Notes: a model not told the origin generated them from the letters alone. Positions 53,301-62,526 are shown, counted from the stretch's first letter. The stretch: 64,000 nucleotides of DNA from Rhizobiaceae bacterium (GCA_028281105.1 JANQKQ010000004.1:1-64000), one strand, 5' to 3'. Made by a program: numbers and translations.

Positions 53301-54067
53301 CTCCAGATGCCGGCCAGGACCAGCAGGATGGTGATTTCGGCGACCTGCTCGATCGCGCCCAGCCCGTCGCCGGTATAGCCGCCGAGGCGGCGCTCCTGCC
53401 AGACCAGCATCGCCCATGCTGCGCCGAAGCCGGCGATCGTCGCGATGAGCCCGGGCGAAAGGCCGAAAGCGAAGGCGACGCCCGCGGTGAGCGCCAGCAC
53501 GATGATGAGATGTTCGCTGGAGATGTCGCCGCGAACCGCCTCTCCCAGCCCGGTTTCGCGGGCGTAGGCGGAGGTGAACAGCACCGGCGCGATCGCGGCC
53601 CGGCCGCCGCAATGGGCAATCATCAACGCCGCCACGCCGAGCGTCGGCGAAAGCGAGGCGAGGGCCGCCCAGCGAAGGCCGATGGAGAAGATGAGCGCCG
53701 CCACGCCATACGGGCCGGTGCTGCCGTCGCGCATGATCTCCAATGCGCGCTCGCGGTCGCTGCTGCCCCCCAGGCCGTCGACGCAGTCGGCAAGGCCGTC
53801 CTCATGCAGCCCGCCGGTGACGATCAGCCCGGCCAGCACCGCAAGCCCGGCGGCCAGCGGAGCGGGCAGGAACCACACTGCGATCAGCCACACGATCGCC
53901 GGTATGACGGCGATGATGAGGCCGGCGGTGGGGAAACCGACCACATGGTCGCTGAGTTTGGGCGGCTCGTCGCGCCATTGCGCCGGCAGAAAACGGTCCA
54001 CCGGCAGGCGCGAGAAGAACCGCACCGCGAGCAGCGTCGAGTTCAGCGCATCGAACAGTCGTTGCAT
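53297..54067 (-). CDS. cobS: Adenosylcobinamide-GDP ribazoletransferase (cobalamin synthase)
   Basis: 256 residues with several membrane helices (CobV in P. denitrificans naming; not the chelatase CobS). AVRFFSRLPV, the Asp-rich GGLHEDGLADCVDGLGG and DRERALEIMRDGSTGPYGVA are diagnostic. Joins adenosylcobinamide-GDP to alpha-ribazole at the inner membrane. Follows cobT by 5 bp. Confidence 0.94.
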   Translation of the reverse strand: MQRLFDALNSTLLAVRFFSRLPVDRFLPAQWRDEPPKLSDHVVGFPTAGLIIAVIPAIVWLIAVWFLPAPLAAGLAVLAGLIVTGGLHEDGLADCVDGLGGSSDRERALEIMRDGSTGPYGVAALIFSIGLRWAALASLSPTLGVAALMIAHCGGRAAIAPVLFTSAYARETGLGEAVRGDISSEHLIIVLALTAGVAFAFGLSPGLIATIAGFGAAWAMLVWQERRLGGYTGDGLGAIEQVAEITILLVLAGIWR

Positions 54068-54072
54068 CGCGA

Positions 54073-55116
54073 TCAGTCCGCCTTTTCCGAAACGCCGGCG
54101 CTCTCGAACGTGGCCATCTCGTTGAGCATAGCACAGGCGCCTTTCAGCAGCGGCAGGGCGATCAGCGCGCCGGTGCCTTCACCCAGCCGCATCCGCAGGT
54201 CGAGCAGGGGGTCGGCGTCGAGCGCGTCGAGCATCAATCGATGGCCCGGCTCCTGCGAGCGATGGGCGAATACCGTGTAGGGGCCGGCCTCGGGCCGGGC
54301 GGTCAGCGCGCACATGGCCGCCGCGGTGGCGATGTAGCCGTCGACCAGGACGACCGCGTTTCGGCTCGCCGCACCGATCAGGGCGCCCGCCATCATGGCG
54401 ATCTCCAGGCCGCCGAACGCCGCCAGCGCGTCGAGCGGGGCCAGCTTTCCGGGGCGTCGCGCCGCTGCCTGTTCCAGTACTCGAGTCTTGTGCTTGACGC
54501 CGGCGGTATCTAATCCGGCTCCGGGGCCGGCCAGATCGGCAAGGGGAATGTCAGCGATCGCATGGGCGAGCAGGGCGGCCGAAGAGGTGTTGCCGATGCC
54601 CATCTCGCCCAGCGCGATGACTTTGACGCCCGCTTCCGCCACTTTCGCGGCGTGGCTGGCGGCGAATTCCAGCGCGGCAAGAACCTCGGTCTTGCTCATG
54701 GCGTCTTCACGCAACGCGTTGCGCGTGCCCTTGGCGATGTCGGCGCGGATCAGGTTTTCGCCGTCGGGCAGGTCGCCGAGGATGCCGGCGTCGATGATGT
54801 CGATGTCGACGCCGTTGGCGCGGGCGAACACGTTGGCGGCGGCCCCGCCGGCCAGAAAGTTGGCGACCATCTGGGTGGTGACTTCCGCCGGCCAGGCCGA
54901 CACGCCTTCGGCCACCAGCCCGTGGTCGGCGGCGAACAGCAGCAGGCGGGCGGGATCGGCGGCCGGTGCGCTCGTGTTCTGCGCGCCGGCCATCTGTATC
55001 GCCAGCGCCTCGATCCGTCCCAACGAGCCCGGCGGCTTGGTCTTGCGGTCGATTTCGGCGGCGACGGCGTCGGTCAGCGCCTGATCGATCGGCGCGATGG
55101 GGTAGGATTGCAGCAA
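54073..55116 (-). CDS. cobT: Nicotinate-nucleotide-dimethylbenzimidazole phosphoribosyltransferase
   Basis: 347 residues (not the chelatase CobT). KTKPPGSLGRIEALAIQMAG, LLLFAADHGLVAEGVSAWP, VIALGEMGIGNTSSAAL, GLEIAMMAGALIGAAS and the catalytic Glu in LRMRLGEGTGAL. Activates the lower ligand base as alpha-ribazole phosphate. The 5,6-dimethylbenzimidazole synthase gene bluB is not in the window. Divergent from the reductive dehalogenase gene, 248 bp away. Confidence 0.95.
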   Translation of the reverse strand: MLQSYPIAPIDQALTDAVAAEIDRKTKPPGSLGRIEALAIQMAGAQNTSAPAADPARLLLFAADHGLVAEGVSAWPAEVTTQMVANFLAGGAAANVFARANGVDIDIIDAGILGDLPDGENLIRADIAKGTRNALREDAMSKTEVLAALEFAASHAAKVAEAGVKVIALGEMGIGNTSSAALLAHAIADIPLADLAGPGAGLDTAGVKHKTRVLEQAAARRPGKLAPLDALAAFGGLEIAMMAGALIGAASRNAVVLVDGYIATAAAMCALTARPEAGPYTVFAHRSQEPGHRLMLDALDADPLLDLRMRLGEGTGALIALPLLKGACAMLNEMATFESAGVSEKAD

Positions 55117-55364
55117 TTCTCGCTCCGCCGGTTGGGGTTCGACAGGGGTCTATAGTGTTTCACAATTTCATGGAAGTGCGCGTTGGATCGCGTGTAGCCA
55201 TCGCCCCGTCCTTCGGCCGGCTTGTCGCAAAACCCCTTCTTCCCGCAAGCACAGAGAGGGGGTCCTAAAGGCGGATGAGGGGTGGAGCGGGCGGGTTCAC
55301 TTTGTTGCCATTTATCGCCTACGGGTCTTGCCGCGATTTGGCGATTGTCGCAAGTTCGCGCGCC
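55117..55364. promoter_or_regulatory. Divergent region between cobT and the reductive dehalogenase gene
   Basis: 248 bp that must contain promoters for cobT (minus) and the dehalogenase (plus). No cobalamin riboswitch elements are visible. A C/G-rich stretch (cttcttcccgcaagcacaga then gaggggg, 55236-55262) is weakly like the outer palindromic repeats elsewhere in the window. No regulator gene is adjacent. I cannot place -35/-10 boxes with confidence. Confidence 0.4.
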
Positions 55365-58300
55365 ATGAAGCTGTTTTCGTCGAAGAACCGGCCGGTGCAT
55401 ATGGGGCCCTATCCGCTGGAGCGGCTGGTCCGGCGCGACGACATGCCGGATCTTTCGCGCGTGCCGGCGAGCGAGCCGGTGCCGTTCGACCTGCCCGGTG
55501 CGCCGTCGAGCATCGTCAACGCCATGAGCGAATATCAGGCGATGATGGACGCCATCCGCGAGGGCGTGATCAAGAAGGAGCGGGCGATCTGCCCGGACGA
55601 CCGACAAGAGCGCGCCAACCATATCAAGGGATTCGGCTACTTTTCCGACGCCTCGATGATCGGTATCTGCGAGCTGCCGCAAGGCGCGCTGCTGGATGAG
55701 CCGCACGTCAATCCAGGCGTCGACCAGCTGGCCGAGGACTTGCGCACCAAGCAGACCGTCACCCTGGCCTCAGGCATCGACGTCATCATGGCGGAACTGA
55801 AGGAGGCGATGGAAGCGCCGCCAACGCGCATCGATCATCACAGCCACGCGGTCGTGTTCCTGTACGAGCATTTTCGCGATCCCGAGCCTGGCGAGCCGGG
55901 CGCGGAGTGGATCGTCGACGCCCAGGATCAGCGCGCCGCGCTACGGGCGGCGGAGACGGCGGTGGTGATCGCCACCTATATCCGGCTGCTGGGCTTCGAG
56001 GCGCGCGCGCACACCGGTTCCGCCTCCGACGTCGATCTCAACCGGCTGGCGGTGGCCGCCGGGCTGGCGAGTGCTAAAACCAACGGGGCGGGCCCGGTGC
56101 TCACCAACCCCTATGTCGGCTCCCGCTTCGGGCTGGCGGCGGTGACCACCACGTTCGAGATGGCGACCGACCGGCCGCTGGCGCACGACCAGCCGGCGTT
56201 CCGCGCCAAGGGTCCGGCCTGGTGGTTCGGCGCCGGGTTCGACAAGAACGCGTTCAACCGCGACCCCTATGCCAAGCGACGGTATGTGGACGGCGCGCAC
56301 GCCTTCGAGAAGCTCAAGCGGGTCGACGAGCCGACCACCTTTATCGACGAGCCCAACGTGGCCCGGGTGCCCAAGCGCACCGACATGTTCGCGCGCGCGC
56401 AGTTCGGCGACATGGGCAAGGCGGCCCAGGAGGGTGCGAAGAAGGGCAACTATGCGCGTAAGGCGGCGACCAGCTTCGCCCAGCGCCACCCATTGGGCGC
56501 ATTCGTGCTGCTGCAGAACAAGCCGCCGGCCGAAGCGGTCTCCAACACCGCGCAAGATCCCAAGGCCAACGCCGATAACATCAAGGCGGCCTGCTACTTC
56601 CTCGGCGTCGACGCGGTCGGCCTGTCGCGCTGCCCGCACTGGGCCTACTATTCGCACAACGCGATCGGCAACCCGATCGAGCCGTACCACTCCAACGCCA
56701 TCTCGATGATCATCGACCAGGGCTACGACACCATGGAGGGCGCGTCGGGTGATGACTGGATCTCGGTGGCGCAATCGATGCGCGCCTATCTGCGGTTCTC
56801 GCTGCTGGGCGGGGTGATCGCCAACCAGATCCGCAATCTGGGCTATTCGGCGCGGGTGCATTCGGTGATGGACGGCGAGGTGCTGCAGCCGCCGCTGCTG
56901 CTGCTGTCGGGGCTGGGCGAGGTCTCGCGCATCGGCGAGGTCATCCTGAACCCGCTGCTGGGGCCGCGGCTGAAATCCGGCGTGGTCACCACGTCGATGC
57001 CGATGACCCACGACAAGCCGATCGATTTCGGCCTGCAGAACTTCTGCGAAAACTGCAACAAATGCGCGCGCGAATGCCCGTCCGGCGCGATCACCGCCGG
57101 TCCGAAGCTGATGTTCAACGGCTACGAGATCTGGAAGTCCGACAGCCAGAAATGCGCCACCTACCGCATCACCACCGCCGGCGGCGCCATGTGCGGGCGC
57201 TGCATGAAGACCTGTCCGTGGAACCTGGAGGGCCTGTTCGCCGAGACGCCGTTCCGCTGGGCGGCGATGCACGTGCCGGCGGCGGCGAAAAGCCTCGCCA
57301 AGCTTGACGACCTGGTCGGCAACGGCAGCCTCAATCCGATCAAGAAATGGTGGTGGGATCTGGAAATGGTCGACGAGGGCCCCTATGCCCCGGCGCGCGA
57401 GCCGGTCAACGAGCGCGGGCTGCAGACCGATCTCGATCTCAAATACGAAGACCAGACCCTGGCGGTCTATCCCGCGCCGCTGGCCCCGCACCCCTATCCG
57501 TTCCCGTTCGCGATGGACCGCGAGAAGGGCATCGCCGCCTACGAGGCCATGGTCAGTGCTGACGAGTACCGAAAGCGGCTGGCCTCAGGCGACGAGACGG
57601 TGATCCATCGATACCGCGAGCCAGAGGGCGACGCGCCGGTGCTGCGGGTCGAGGTGTCCAAGGTCGAGCACATGGGCGACGGGGTGGCCAAATACGAGCT
57701 GTCGCCGCTCAACGGCGGCTCGCTGCCGCCGGCCACGGCGGGTGCGCATATCGACGTGGTGGTGGCGCCGGAATATCTGCGGCAATACTCGCTGTCGGGC
57801 GACCCGGGCGACGCCGGCAAATATCAGATCGGCGTGCTGAAGGAGCCCGAAGGCACCGGCGGCTCGATGCTGCTGCACCGCATCTTCAACGAGGGCCGCA
57901 AGGTCTTCATCTCCCGGCCGATCAATCATTTCGAGCTGGCCCGGGACGCCAGGCGCCATCTGCTGCTGGGCGGCGGCATCGGGGTTACCCCGCTCATCGC
58001 CATGGGCCACGAGCTGCACGCGAAGGGCGAGCCGTTCGAATTGCACTATTCGATGGGCAGCCGGGCCAAGGCCGGGTTTCTAAAGGACCTTGAACAGGTC
58101 AAATGGAAGGACAAGGTGCACATCCACGTCTCTGACGAAGGAACCCGGGCGGATTTGGCCGAGCTGCTTGCCGGATATGAAGACGGTGCGCATTTCTATG
58201 TCTGCGGGCCGGACCGCTACATGAACTCGGTGCTGGAGGCGGGCGAGGCGGCCGGCTGGCCGGACGAGGCCATGCATCGCGAATATTTCTCCACGCCGGA

Positions 58301-58586
58301 AGCGCCGGACTGGGTGAATACAGAGTTCACCTTGAAGCTGGCCAAATCGGGCAGGGCGCTCACCGTACCGGCCGACAAGACCGCCACCGACGTGCTGGCC
58401 GAAAACGGAGTGCCGGTCGACGTCAAATGCTCCGACGGGCTGTGCGGCGTATGCCGGTGCGGGTTGGTCTCGGGCGATGTCGAGCACCGCGACTTCGTTC
58501 TGTCGAAAGCACAGCGCAAAGATTCCATCATCCTGTGCCAGTCGCGCGCGGCGGATGAGGGTGGCGTGGTCGAGATCGATCTGTAG
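55365..58586 (+). CDS. Self-sufficient cobalamin-dependent reductive dehalogenase fused to a flavin/2Fe-2S reductase
   Basis: 1,073 residues without signal peptide or TAT motif, so cytoplasmic. The N-terminal ~700 residues form a reductive dehalogenase with CRCPHWAYYSH-like active-site sequence (Trp426-Ala-Tyr-Tyr) and two 4Fe-4S motifs: CENCNKCARECP (from Cys561) and CATYRIT...MCGRCMKTCP (about 595-617). From about 745 on it is a phthalate-dioxygenase-reductase-like module: flavin motif RQYSLSGDP, nicotinamide motif GGGIGVTPLIAM, and a C-terminal 2Fe-2S ferredoxin with CSDGLCGVCRCG and a final Cys (about 1021-1060). NAD(P)H electrons can thus reach the corrinoid within one chain. This architecture matches catabolic BhbA-type enzymes acting on halogenated hydroxybenzoates; the substrate here is unknown. 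By spacing, Tyr428 and Arg490 would be the catalytic pair. An upstream in-frame ATG at 55275 adds 30 residues; MKLFSSKNRPVHMGPYP looks like the family start. Confidence 0.88.
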   Translation: MKLFSSKNRPVHMGPYPLERLVRRDDMPDLSRVPASEPVPFDLPGAPSSIVNAMSEYQAMMDAIREGVIKKERAICPDDRQERANHIKGFGYFSDASMIGICELPQGALLDEPHVNPGVDQLAEDLRTKQTVTLASGIDVIMAELKEAMEAPPTRIDHHSHAVVFLYEHFRDPEPGEPGAEWIVDAQDQRAALRAAETAVVIATYIRLLGFEARAHTGSASDVDLNRLAVAAGLASAKTNGAGPVLTNPYVGSRFGLAAVTTTFEMATDRPLAHDQPAFRAKGPAWWFGAGFDKNAFNRDPYAKRRYVDGAHAFEKLKRVDEPTTFIDEPNVARVPKRTDMFARAQFGDMGKAAQEGAKKGNYARKAATSFAQRHPLGAFVLLQNKPPAEAVSNTAQDPKANADNIKAACYFLGVDAVGLSRCPHWAYYSHNAIGNPIEPYHSNAISMIIDQGYDTMEGASGDDWISVAQSMRAYLRFSLLGGVIANQIRNLGYSARVHSVMDGEVLQPPLLLLSGLGEVSRIGEVILNPLLGPRLKSGVVTTSMPMTHDKPIDFGLQNFCENCNKCARECPSGAITAGPKLMFNGYEIWKSDSQKCATYRITTAGGAMCGRCMKTCPWNLEGLFAETPFRWAAMHVPAAAKSLAKLDDLVGNGSLNPIKKWWWDLEMVDEGPYAPAREPVNERGLQTDLDLKYEDQTLAVYPAPLAPHPYPFPFAMDREKGIAAYEAMVSADEYRKRLASGDETVIHRYREPEGDAPVLRVEVSKVEHMGDGVAKYELSPLNGGSLPPATAGAHIDVVVAPEYLRQYSLSGDPGDAGKYQIGVLKEPEGTGGSMLLHRIFNEGRKVFISRPINHFELARDARRHLLLGGGIGVTPLIAMGHELHAKGEPFELHYSMGSRAKAGFLKDLEQVKWKDKVHIHVSDEGTRADLAELLAGYEDGAHFYVCGPDRYMNSVLEAGEAAGWPDEAMHREYFSTPEAPDWVNTEFTLKLAKSGRALTVPADKTATDVLAENGVPVDVKCSDGLCGVCRCGLVSGDVEHRDFVLSKAQRKDSIILCQSRAADEGGVVEIDL

Positions 58587-58609
58587 GGTTGCTTGCAGTT
58601 GCCGTTTCG

Positions 58610-58634
58610 CCCCCACCCCACAAAAGGGAGGGGG
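58610..58634. repeat. Outer C-rich palindromic repeat, left (short) copy at 58.6 kb
   Basis: cccccaccccacaaaaggga followed by ggggg; a shortened relative of the outer elements at 19.4-19.7 kb, lying 24 bp after the dehalogenase stop and upstream of 98-bp copy 4. Could also form a terminator-like hairpin. Confidence 0.6.
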
Positions 58635-58658
58635 ACACTGCCTTGTACCCCTTTGCGT

Positions 58659-58756
58659 CGTCATCCTCGGGCTTGTCCCGAGGATCTAACCCACCATCCA
58701 CCGCCTAATGACTTTACCGGTTGCATTAGATCCTCGCCACAAGGGCGAGGATGACG
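58659..58756 (-). repeat. 98-bp palindromic intergenic repeat, copy 4 (reverse)
   Basis: Arms cgtcatcctcgggcttgtcc and aagggcgaggatgacg, exactly 98 bp. The spacer matches copy 2 after reverse complementing (ggcggtggatggtggg against ggcggtggatgggtgg). With the outer repeats it fills most of the 383-bp gap between the dehalogenase and livH; I see no gene there. Confidence 0.9.
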
Positions 58757-58776
58757 AGTGGACGTGCGATGGAAAA

Positions 58777-58821
58777 CCCCCGCCCTCGTTCCCTCTTGTG
58801 GGGAGGAAATGAGGGCGGGGG
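58777..58821. repeat. Outer C-rich palindromic repeat, right copy at 58.8 kb
   Basis: cccccgccctcgttccctct followed by tgtggggaggaaatgagggc and ggggg; itself an inverted repeat and related to 19443-19482. With 58610-58634 it brackets 98-bp copy 4, the same nested arrangement as around copy 2. Confidence 0.7.
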
Positions 58822-58969
58822 TCAGGTAGTGAGGATGGGGGTAGAGGCCCTCAACCCCCAACCCCAAGACGAATTTCCCCGCAACCCTTCCCATGCGCCG
58901 GCAAAACCCATACGCTCGCGATGGGAGAAAGACGCACCGCGTTGCGTGGTGGCCAGGGAGGAAATCGGC

Positions 58970-59845
58970 TTGGAAGCCCTACAACTTCTATTGGGCGGGA
59001 TCGCCAATGGCTGCATCTACGGCCTGGTCGCGCTCGGCTTCGTGCTGATCTACAAGGCCACCGAGCAGGTCAATTTCGCCCAGGGCGACATGATGATGTT
59101 CGGGGCGTTCTTAGCGCTCACCTTCGTCAACGAGGCGTGGTTCGGCTGGCCGTTCGCGCTGGGGCTGCTGGCCGCGATGGCGGTGATGGGCACGCTCAGC
59201 TACCTGCTCGACAAGCTGGTCCTGCGCAACCTGTTCGGCCAGCCGCAATTCGCCGTCGTCATTCTCACCATCGCACTGGGCTTCGTCATTCGCTTCGCCG
59301 CCGGAGTGATCTGGGGGCACGAGCCACAGTCGATCGAAACGCCGCTGACCGGCAAGTCGGTGCATTTCGCCGGACTGGTCATGGGCCTGGAAGAGGTGGC
59401 CGTGATCGTGGTCACGATCGCGCTGACGGCCGTGCTGTTCGTCTTCTTCTCGCGCACCAGGATCGGCCTGGCGATGCAGGCGTCTTCGCAGAACCAGCTC
59501 GCCGCCTACTATATGGGCATTCCGGTCAAGCGGGTCTACTCGCTGGTGTGGGCGCTGTCGGGCGTCGTCGCCGCCATCGCCGGCGTATTGTTCGCCACTA
59601 AGGGCACCATTGATCCCGCTTCCGGCCTATTGGGCATCAAGGCATTCGCGGCCGCGGTGATCGGCGGCTTCGGGTCGCTGCCGGGCGCATTGCTGGGCGG
59701 CATCATAGTCGGCGTGGTCGAGCCCTTCGCCGCACGCTACCTGGCGGCGGGATATTCACAAATCGCGCCCTACGCGATCATGCTGATCGTGCTGGTGATC
59801 GCGCCCAACGGGATTTTGGCGCAGATGCAGAAGAAGAAGGTGTAG
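58970..59845 (+). CDS. livH: Branched-chain amino acid-type ABC transporter permease LivH
   Basis: 291 residues from a TTG start preceded by agggaggaa; this gives the family N-terminus ALQLLLGGIANGCIYGLVAL. The frame is open upstream but only through repeat sequence. Eight or so membrane helices, KATEQVNFAQGDMMMFGAF, and the permease motif GSLPGALLGGIIVGVVE near the C-terminus. One of two permeases for import of branched-chain amino acids or, often, aromatic or other carboxylic acids. 7 bp before livM. Confidence 0.92.
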   Translation: MEALQLLLGGIANGCIYGLVALGFVLIYKATEQVNFAQGDMMMFGAFLALTFVNEAWFGWPFALGLLAAMAVMGTLSYLLDKLVLRNLFGQPQFAVVILTIALGFVIRFAAGVIWGHEPQSIETPLTGKSVHFAGLVMGLEEVAVIVVTIALTAVLFVFFSRTRIGLAMQASSQNQLAAYYMGIPVKRVYSLVWALSGVVAAIAGVLFATKGTIDPASGLLGIKAFAAAVIGGFGSLPGALLGGIIVGVVEPFAARYLAAGYSQIAPYAIMLIVLVIAPNGILAQMQKKKV

Positions 59846-59852
59846 GCGAGCG

Positions 59853-60959
59853 GTGCGGTTTCAGTTCAAAACCGAATACAACGACGACATCCGTCTCTAC
59901 CAGGACCGGGTGCAGTTGGCGTGGTACGTGGCGTTGCTGATTACGGCGGTGTCGCTGCCGCTGTTCCTCGGCGATTTCTACATCTCCCAGGTGACCTTCA
60001 TTCTGATCTTCTCCATCGCCGGCATGGGCATCATGCTGCTGGTGGGCCATACCGGTCTGGTCAGTCTGGGACATGCGGCGTTCCTGGCCGCCGGTGCCTA
60101 CTCCACCGTCAACCTGGAGCTGCTCGGCGTACCGTTCTTTCTGGCGCTACCGCTTGGCGGCTTGTTCGCGGGTGTGCTGGGGGCGGTGCTGGCCATCCCG
60201 GTGCTGCGGCTGACGGGCATCTATCTGGCGATCGCGACGCTGGCACTGGCGATCATCATCGAGGACATCATCGTGCTCGCCGAACCGCTTACCGGCGGGG
60301 TGGTCGGCCTGTCGGTGGATTCGATCTATCTGTTCAGCGCGGCGGGACCGGAGATCAATATCTATTTCACGCCGTTCCGCTTCTACTATCTTGCTCTGGC
60401 CGTCGCCGCGCTGGTGGCGCTGCTATACGCCAACATCCTGCGTTCATCGACGGGCCGCGCGTTTCTGGCGATCCGCGATTCGGAGGTTTCCGCGCGCGCC
60501 ATGGGCATCAACGTGGCGCGCTACAAGACCCTGTCGTTCGGCCTTTCCTGCTTCATCACCGGGCTGGCCGGCGGCCTGCTCGCCCACTTTCTCGGCCATA
60601 TCAACCACGAGGCGTTCCTGATCCTCACCTCGATCGAGCTGCTGATGATCGTGGTGATCGGCGGGCTCGGCTCGATCCACGGCGCTTTCTTCGGTGCGAT
60701 CGTGTTCGGCATGCTGCCGCTGACGGTCTCGATCGCGATCGAGACCTTCGGCGCGCCGCTGGGGATTACGTCGACGACGCTGCCGGGATTGTCGACCGGC
60801 ATCTTCGCCGGGCTGCTGGTGATGTTCATCCTGGTCGAGCCCTTCGGCATCTACGGCCGCTGGCTGAAGATCCGCACCTATTTCCAACTGTTCCCGCTCT
60901 ATCGCCGGGACATGTTCCGCCGGCACAAGTCCTATCTGAAGACGGAGCGGATGCGGTGA
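59853..60959 (+). CDS. livM: Branched-chain amino acid-type ABC transporter permease LivM
   Basis: 368 residues, GTG start. About nine membrane helices: GMGIMLLVGHTGLVSLGHAAF, RLTGIYLAIATLALA, AIRDSEVSARAMGINVARYK and IGGLGSIHGAFFGAI. A basic C-terminal extension (YRRDMFRRHKSYLKTERMR) reaches into the cytoplasm. Partner of LivH. Stop overlaps the livG GTG by 4 bp. Confidence 0.93.
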   Translation: MRFQFKTEYNDDIRLYQDRVQLAWYVALLITAVSLPLFLGDFYISQVTFILIFSIAGMGIMLLVGHTGLVSLGHAAFLAAGAYSTVNLELLGVPFFLALPLGGLFAGVLGAVLAIPVLRLTGIYLAIATLALAIIIEDIIVLAEPLTGGVVGLSVDSIYLFSAAGPEINIYFTPFRFYYLALAVAALVALLYANILRSSTGRAFLAIRDSEVSARAMGINVARYKTLSFGLSCFITGLAGGLLAHFLGHINHEAFLILTSIELLMIVVIGGLGSIHGAFFGAIVFGMLPLTVSIAIETFGAPLGITSTTLPGLSTGIFAGLLVMFILVEPFGIYGRWLKIRTYFQLFPLYRRDMFRRHKSYLKTERMR

Positions 60960-61723
60960 GCCTGCTCAGCGTTGAGGGCATTTCGATCCACTTCGGTGGG
61001 CTCAAGGCGGTCGATGACGTCTCCTTCGAGGTTCGCGAGGGCGAGGTGTTCACCATCGTCGGGCCCAACGGGGCGGGCAAGTCGACCATCTTCAACCTGA
61101 TCTCGCGGTTCTACGATCCCAGCGCCGGCGCCATCCGGTTCGACGGCCGCGACATCACCCGCCTGAAGGCCGAGGACATCGCGCCTTTGGGGATCGCGCG
61201 TACGTTCCAGAACATCGAATTGTTCGACCATTCCACGGTGCTGCAGAACCTGCTGGTCGGCCGCCATCGCCACCGGCGGTCGAACTTCGTGGCCAACGCC
61301 TTCTTCCTGCCTTCGGTGCGACGCGAGGAAGTCGAGCATCGAGAGGCGATCGAGAAAGTGATCGATTTCCTCGATCTGCAGCCCTATCGCAACAAGATGA
61401 TCGCCGGCCTGCCCTACGGCGTGCGCAAGGTGGTCGAACTGGCCCGATCGCTCGCCTGCGAGCCGAAGCTGCTGCTGCTGGACGAGCCTGCCTCGGGCCT
61501 GTCGGTGGAGGAGACCCAGGACATGGCGTTCTGGATCGAGGACATCCAGAAGGACATGGGGGTCTCCGTGCTCATGGTCGAGCACGACATGAGCTTGGTG
61601 GCGCAGGTCTCCGACCGGGTCCTGGCCATCGACCATGGCGCCATGCTGGCCACCGGCACGCCGGCCGAGGTTCAGAACGACCCGTTGGTGATCGAAGCCT
61701 ATCTGGGCCGGGAGGAAGCGTGA
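60956..61723 (+). CDS. livG: ABC transporter ATPase LivG
   Basis: 255 residues, GTG start in a GTGA overlap with livM. Walker A VGPNGAGKST, ARTFQNIELFDHSTVLQNLL (typical LivG), signature region LPYGVRKVVELARSLA (the LSGGQ equivalent is degenerate, as is common in LivG), Walker B LLLLDEPASGL and switch His in VEHDM. Energises import with LivF. The open frame extends far upstream out of phase with livM and is not coding there. Confidence 0.93.
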   Translation: MSLLSVEGISIHFGGLKAVDDVSFEVREGEVFTIVGPNGAGKSTIFNLISRFYDPSAGAIRFDGRDITRLKAEDIAPLGIARTFQNIELFDHSTVLQNLLVGRHRHRRSNFVANAFFLPSVRREEVEHREAIEKVIDFLDLQPYRNKMIAGLPYGVRKVVELARSLACEPKLLLLDEPASGLSVEETQDMAFWIEDIQKDMGVSVLMVEHDMSLVAQVSDRVLAIDHGAMLATGTPAEVQNDPLVIEAYLGREEA

Positions 61724-62526
61724 TGGCGGCGGGCGGCCAAAGCAACGGCAAGGGCGGCCAGCCGCTGCTGTCGGTGCAGAACGTGGAGACGTTCTACGGC
61801 GCGGTCATGGCGATCCGCGGCGTCAGCCTCGATGTGCATGAGGGCCAGATCGTCACCATCTTAGGCGCCAACGGCGCCGGCAAGACGACCCTGCTTAAGA
61901 CGATCTCCGGGGTGATGGACCCGGAGAAGGGCAAGATCGTTTTCGAAGGCAAGGAAATCCAGGGCGCCGAGCCGGACGCGATCGTGCGTTCCGGCATCGT
62001 GCACGTGCCCGAGGGCAGGGAGATCTTTCCGTTTCTATCAGTGGAGGAAAATCTGATGATGGGCGCGTTCACGCGCTCGGACCGGGCCAACTTCGCCGCC
62101 GATCTGGACATGGTGCACAGCTATTTCCCGATCCTGAAGGACCGCGCCGGCCAGCAGGCGGGGTATCTCTCGGGCGGGCAACAACAAATGCTGGCGATCG
62201 GGCGCGGGCTGATGGGCAAGCCCCGGCTGATGCTGCTCGACGAGCCGAGCCTGGGGCTCAGCCCGATCCTGGTCCAAGAGATTTTCGCCATCATCCGCCG
62301 GCTGAACCAGGAGCAGGGGGTGACCATTCTGCTGGTCGAGCAGAACGCCAACGTGGCGCTGAAGGTGGCCGATCACGGCTTCGTGCTGGAGGTCGGCCGC
62401 ATCGTCATGGCCGACACGTCCGCCCGGCTGCTGGCCTCGGAGGACGTCCAGGAGTTCTATCTGGGCATGCACGGCGAAAGCCAGCGCGAGCAGAAGCGCT
62501 GGAAGCGGCGCAAGACCTGGCGTTAG
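61723..62526 (+). CDS. livF: ABC transporter ATPase LivF
   Basis: 267 residues. Walker A LGANGAGKTT, VHVPEGREIFPFLSVEENL, signature YLSGGQQQMLAIGRGLM, Walker B LMLLDEPSLGLSP and VEQNA. The ATG at 61723 is preferred, 7 bp after GGAGG; a GTG immediately upstream is also in frame. Overlaps the livG stop. A basic tail (REQKRWKRRKTWR) ends the protein. No substrate-binding protein gene is visible before the window ends. Confidence 0.93.
   Translation: MAAGGQSNGKGGQPLLSVQNVETFYGAVMAIRGVSLDVHEGQIVTILGANGAGKTTLLKTISGVMDPEKGKIVFEGKEIQGAEPDAIVRSGIVHVPEGREIFPFLSVEENLMMGAFTRSDRANFAADLDMVHSYFPILKDRAGQQAGYLSGGQQQMLAIGRGLMGKPRLMLLDEPSLGLSPILVQEIFAIIRRLNQEQGVTILLVEQNANVALKVADHGFVLEVGRIVMADTSARLLASEDVQEFYLGMHGESQREQKRWKRRKTWR

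Noticed and set aside
55117..55364. A cobalamin riboswitch in the leader of the dehalogenase or cobT
   Set aside because: None of the conserved blocks (GCCACTG, GGGAAGG, B12 box) is found on either strand in the 248 bp.
55365..58586. Epoxyqueuosine reductase (QueG) as identity of the large Fe-S protein
   Set aside because: QueG shares the corrinoid/Fe-S core but is ~370 residues with no fused flavin or 2Fe-2S reductase; length and architecture fit BhbA-type dehalogenases.
58659..58756. Four 98-bp repeats as a CRISPR array or tRNA remnants
   Set aside because: The copies are dispersed over 49 kb, not tandem, with internal palindromes and no spacers; they do not fold as tRNA.
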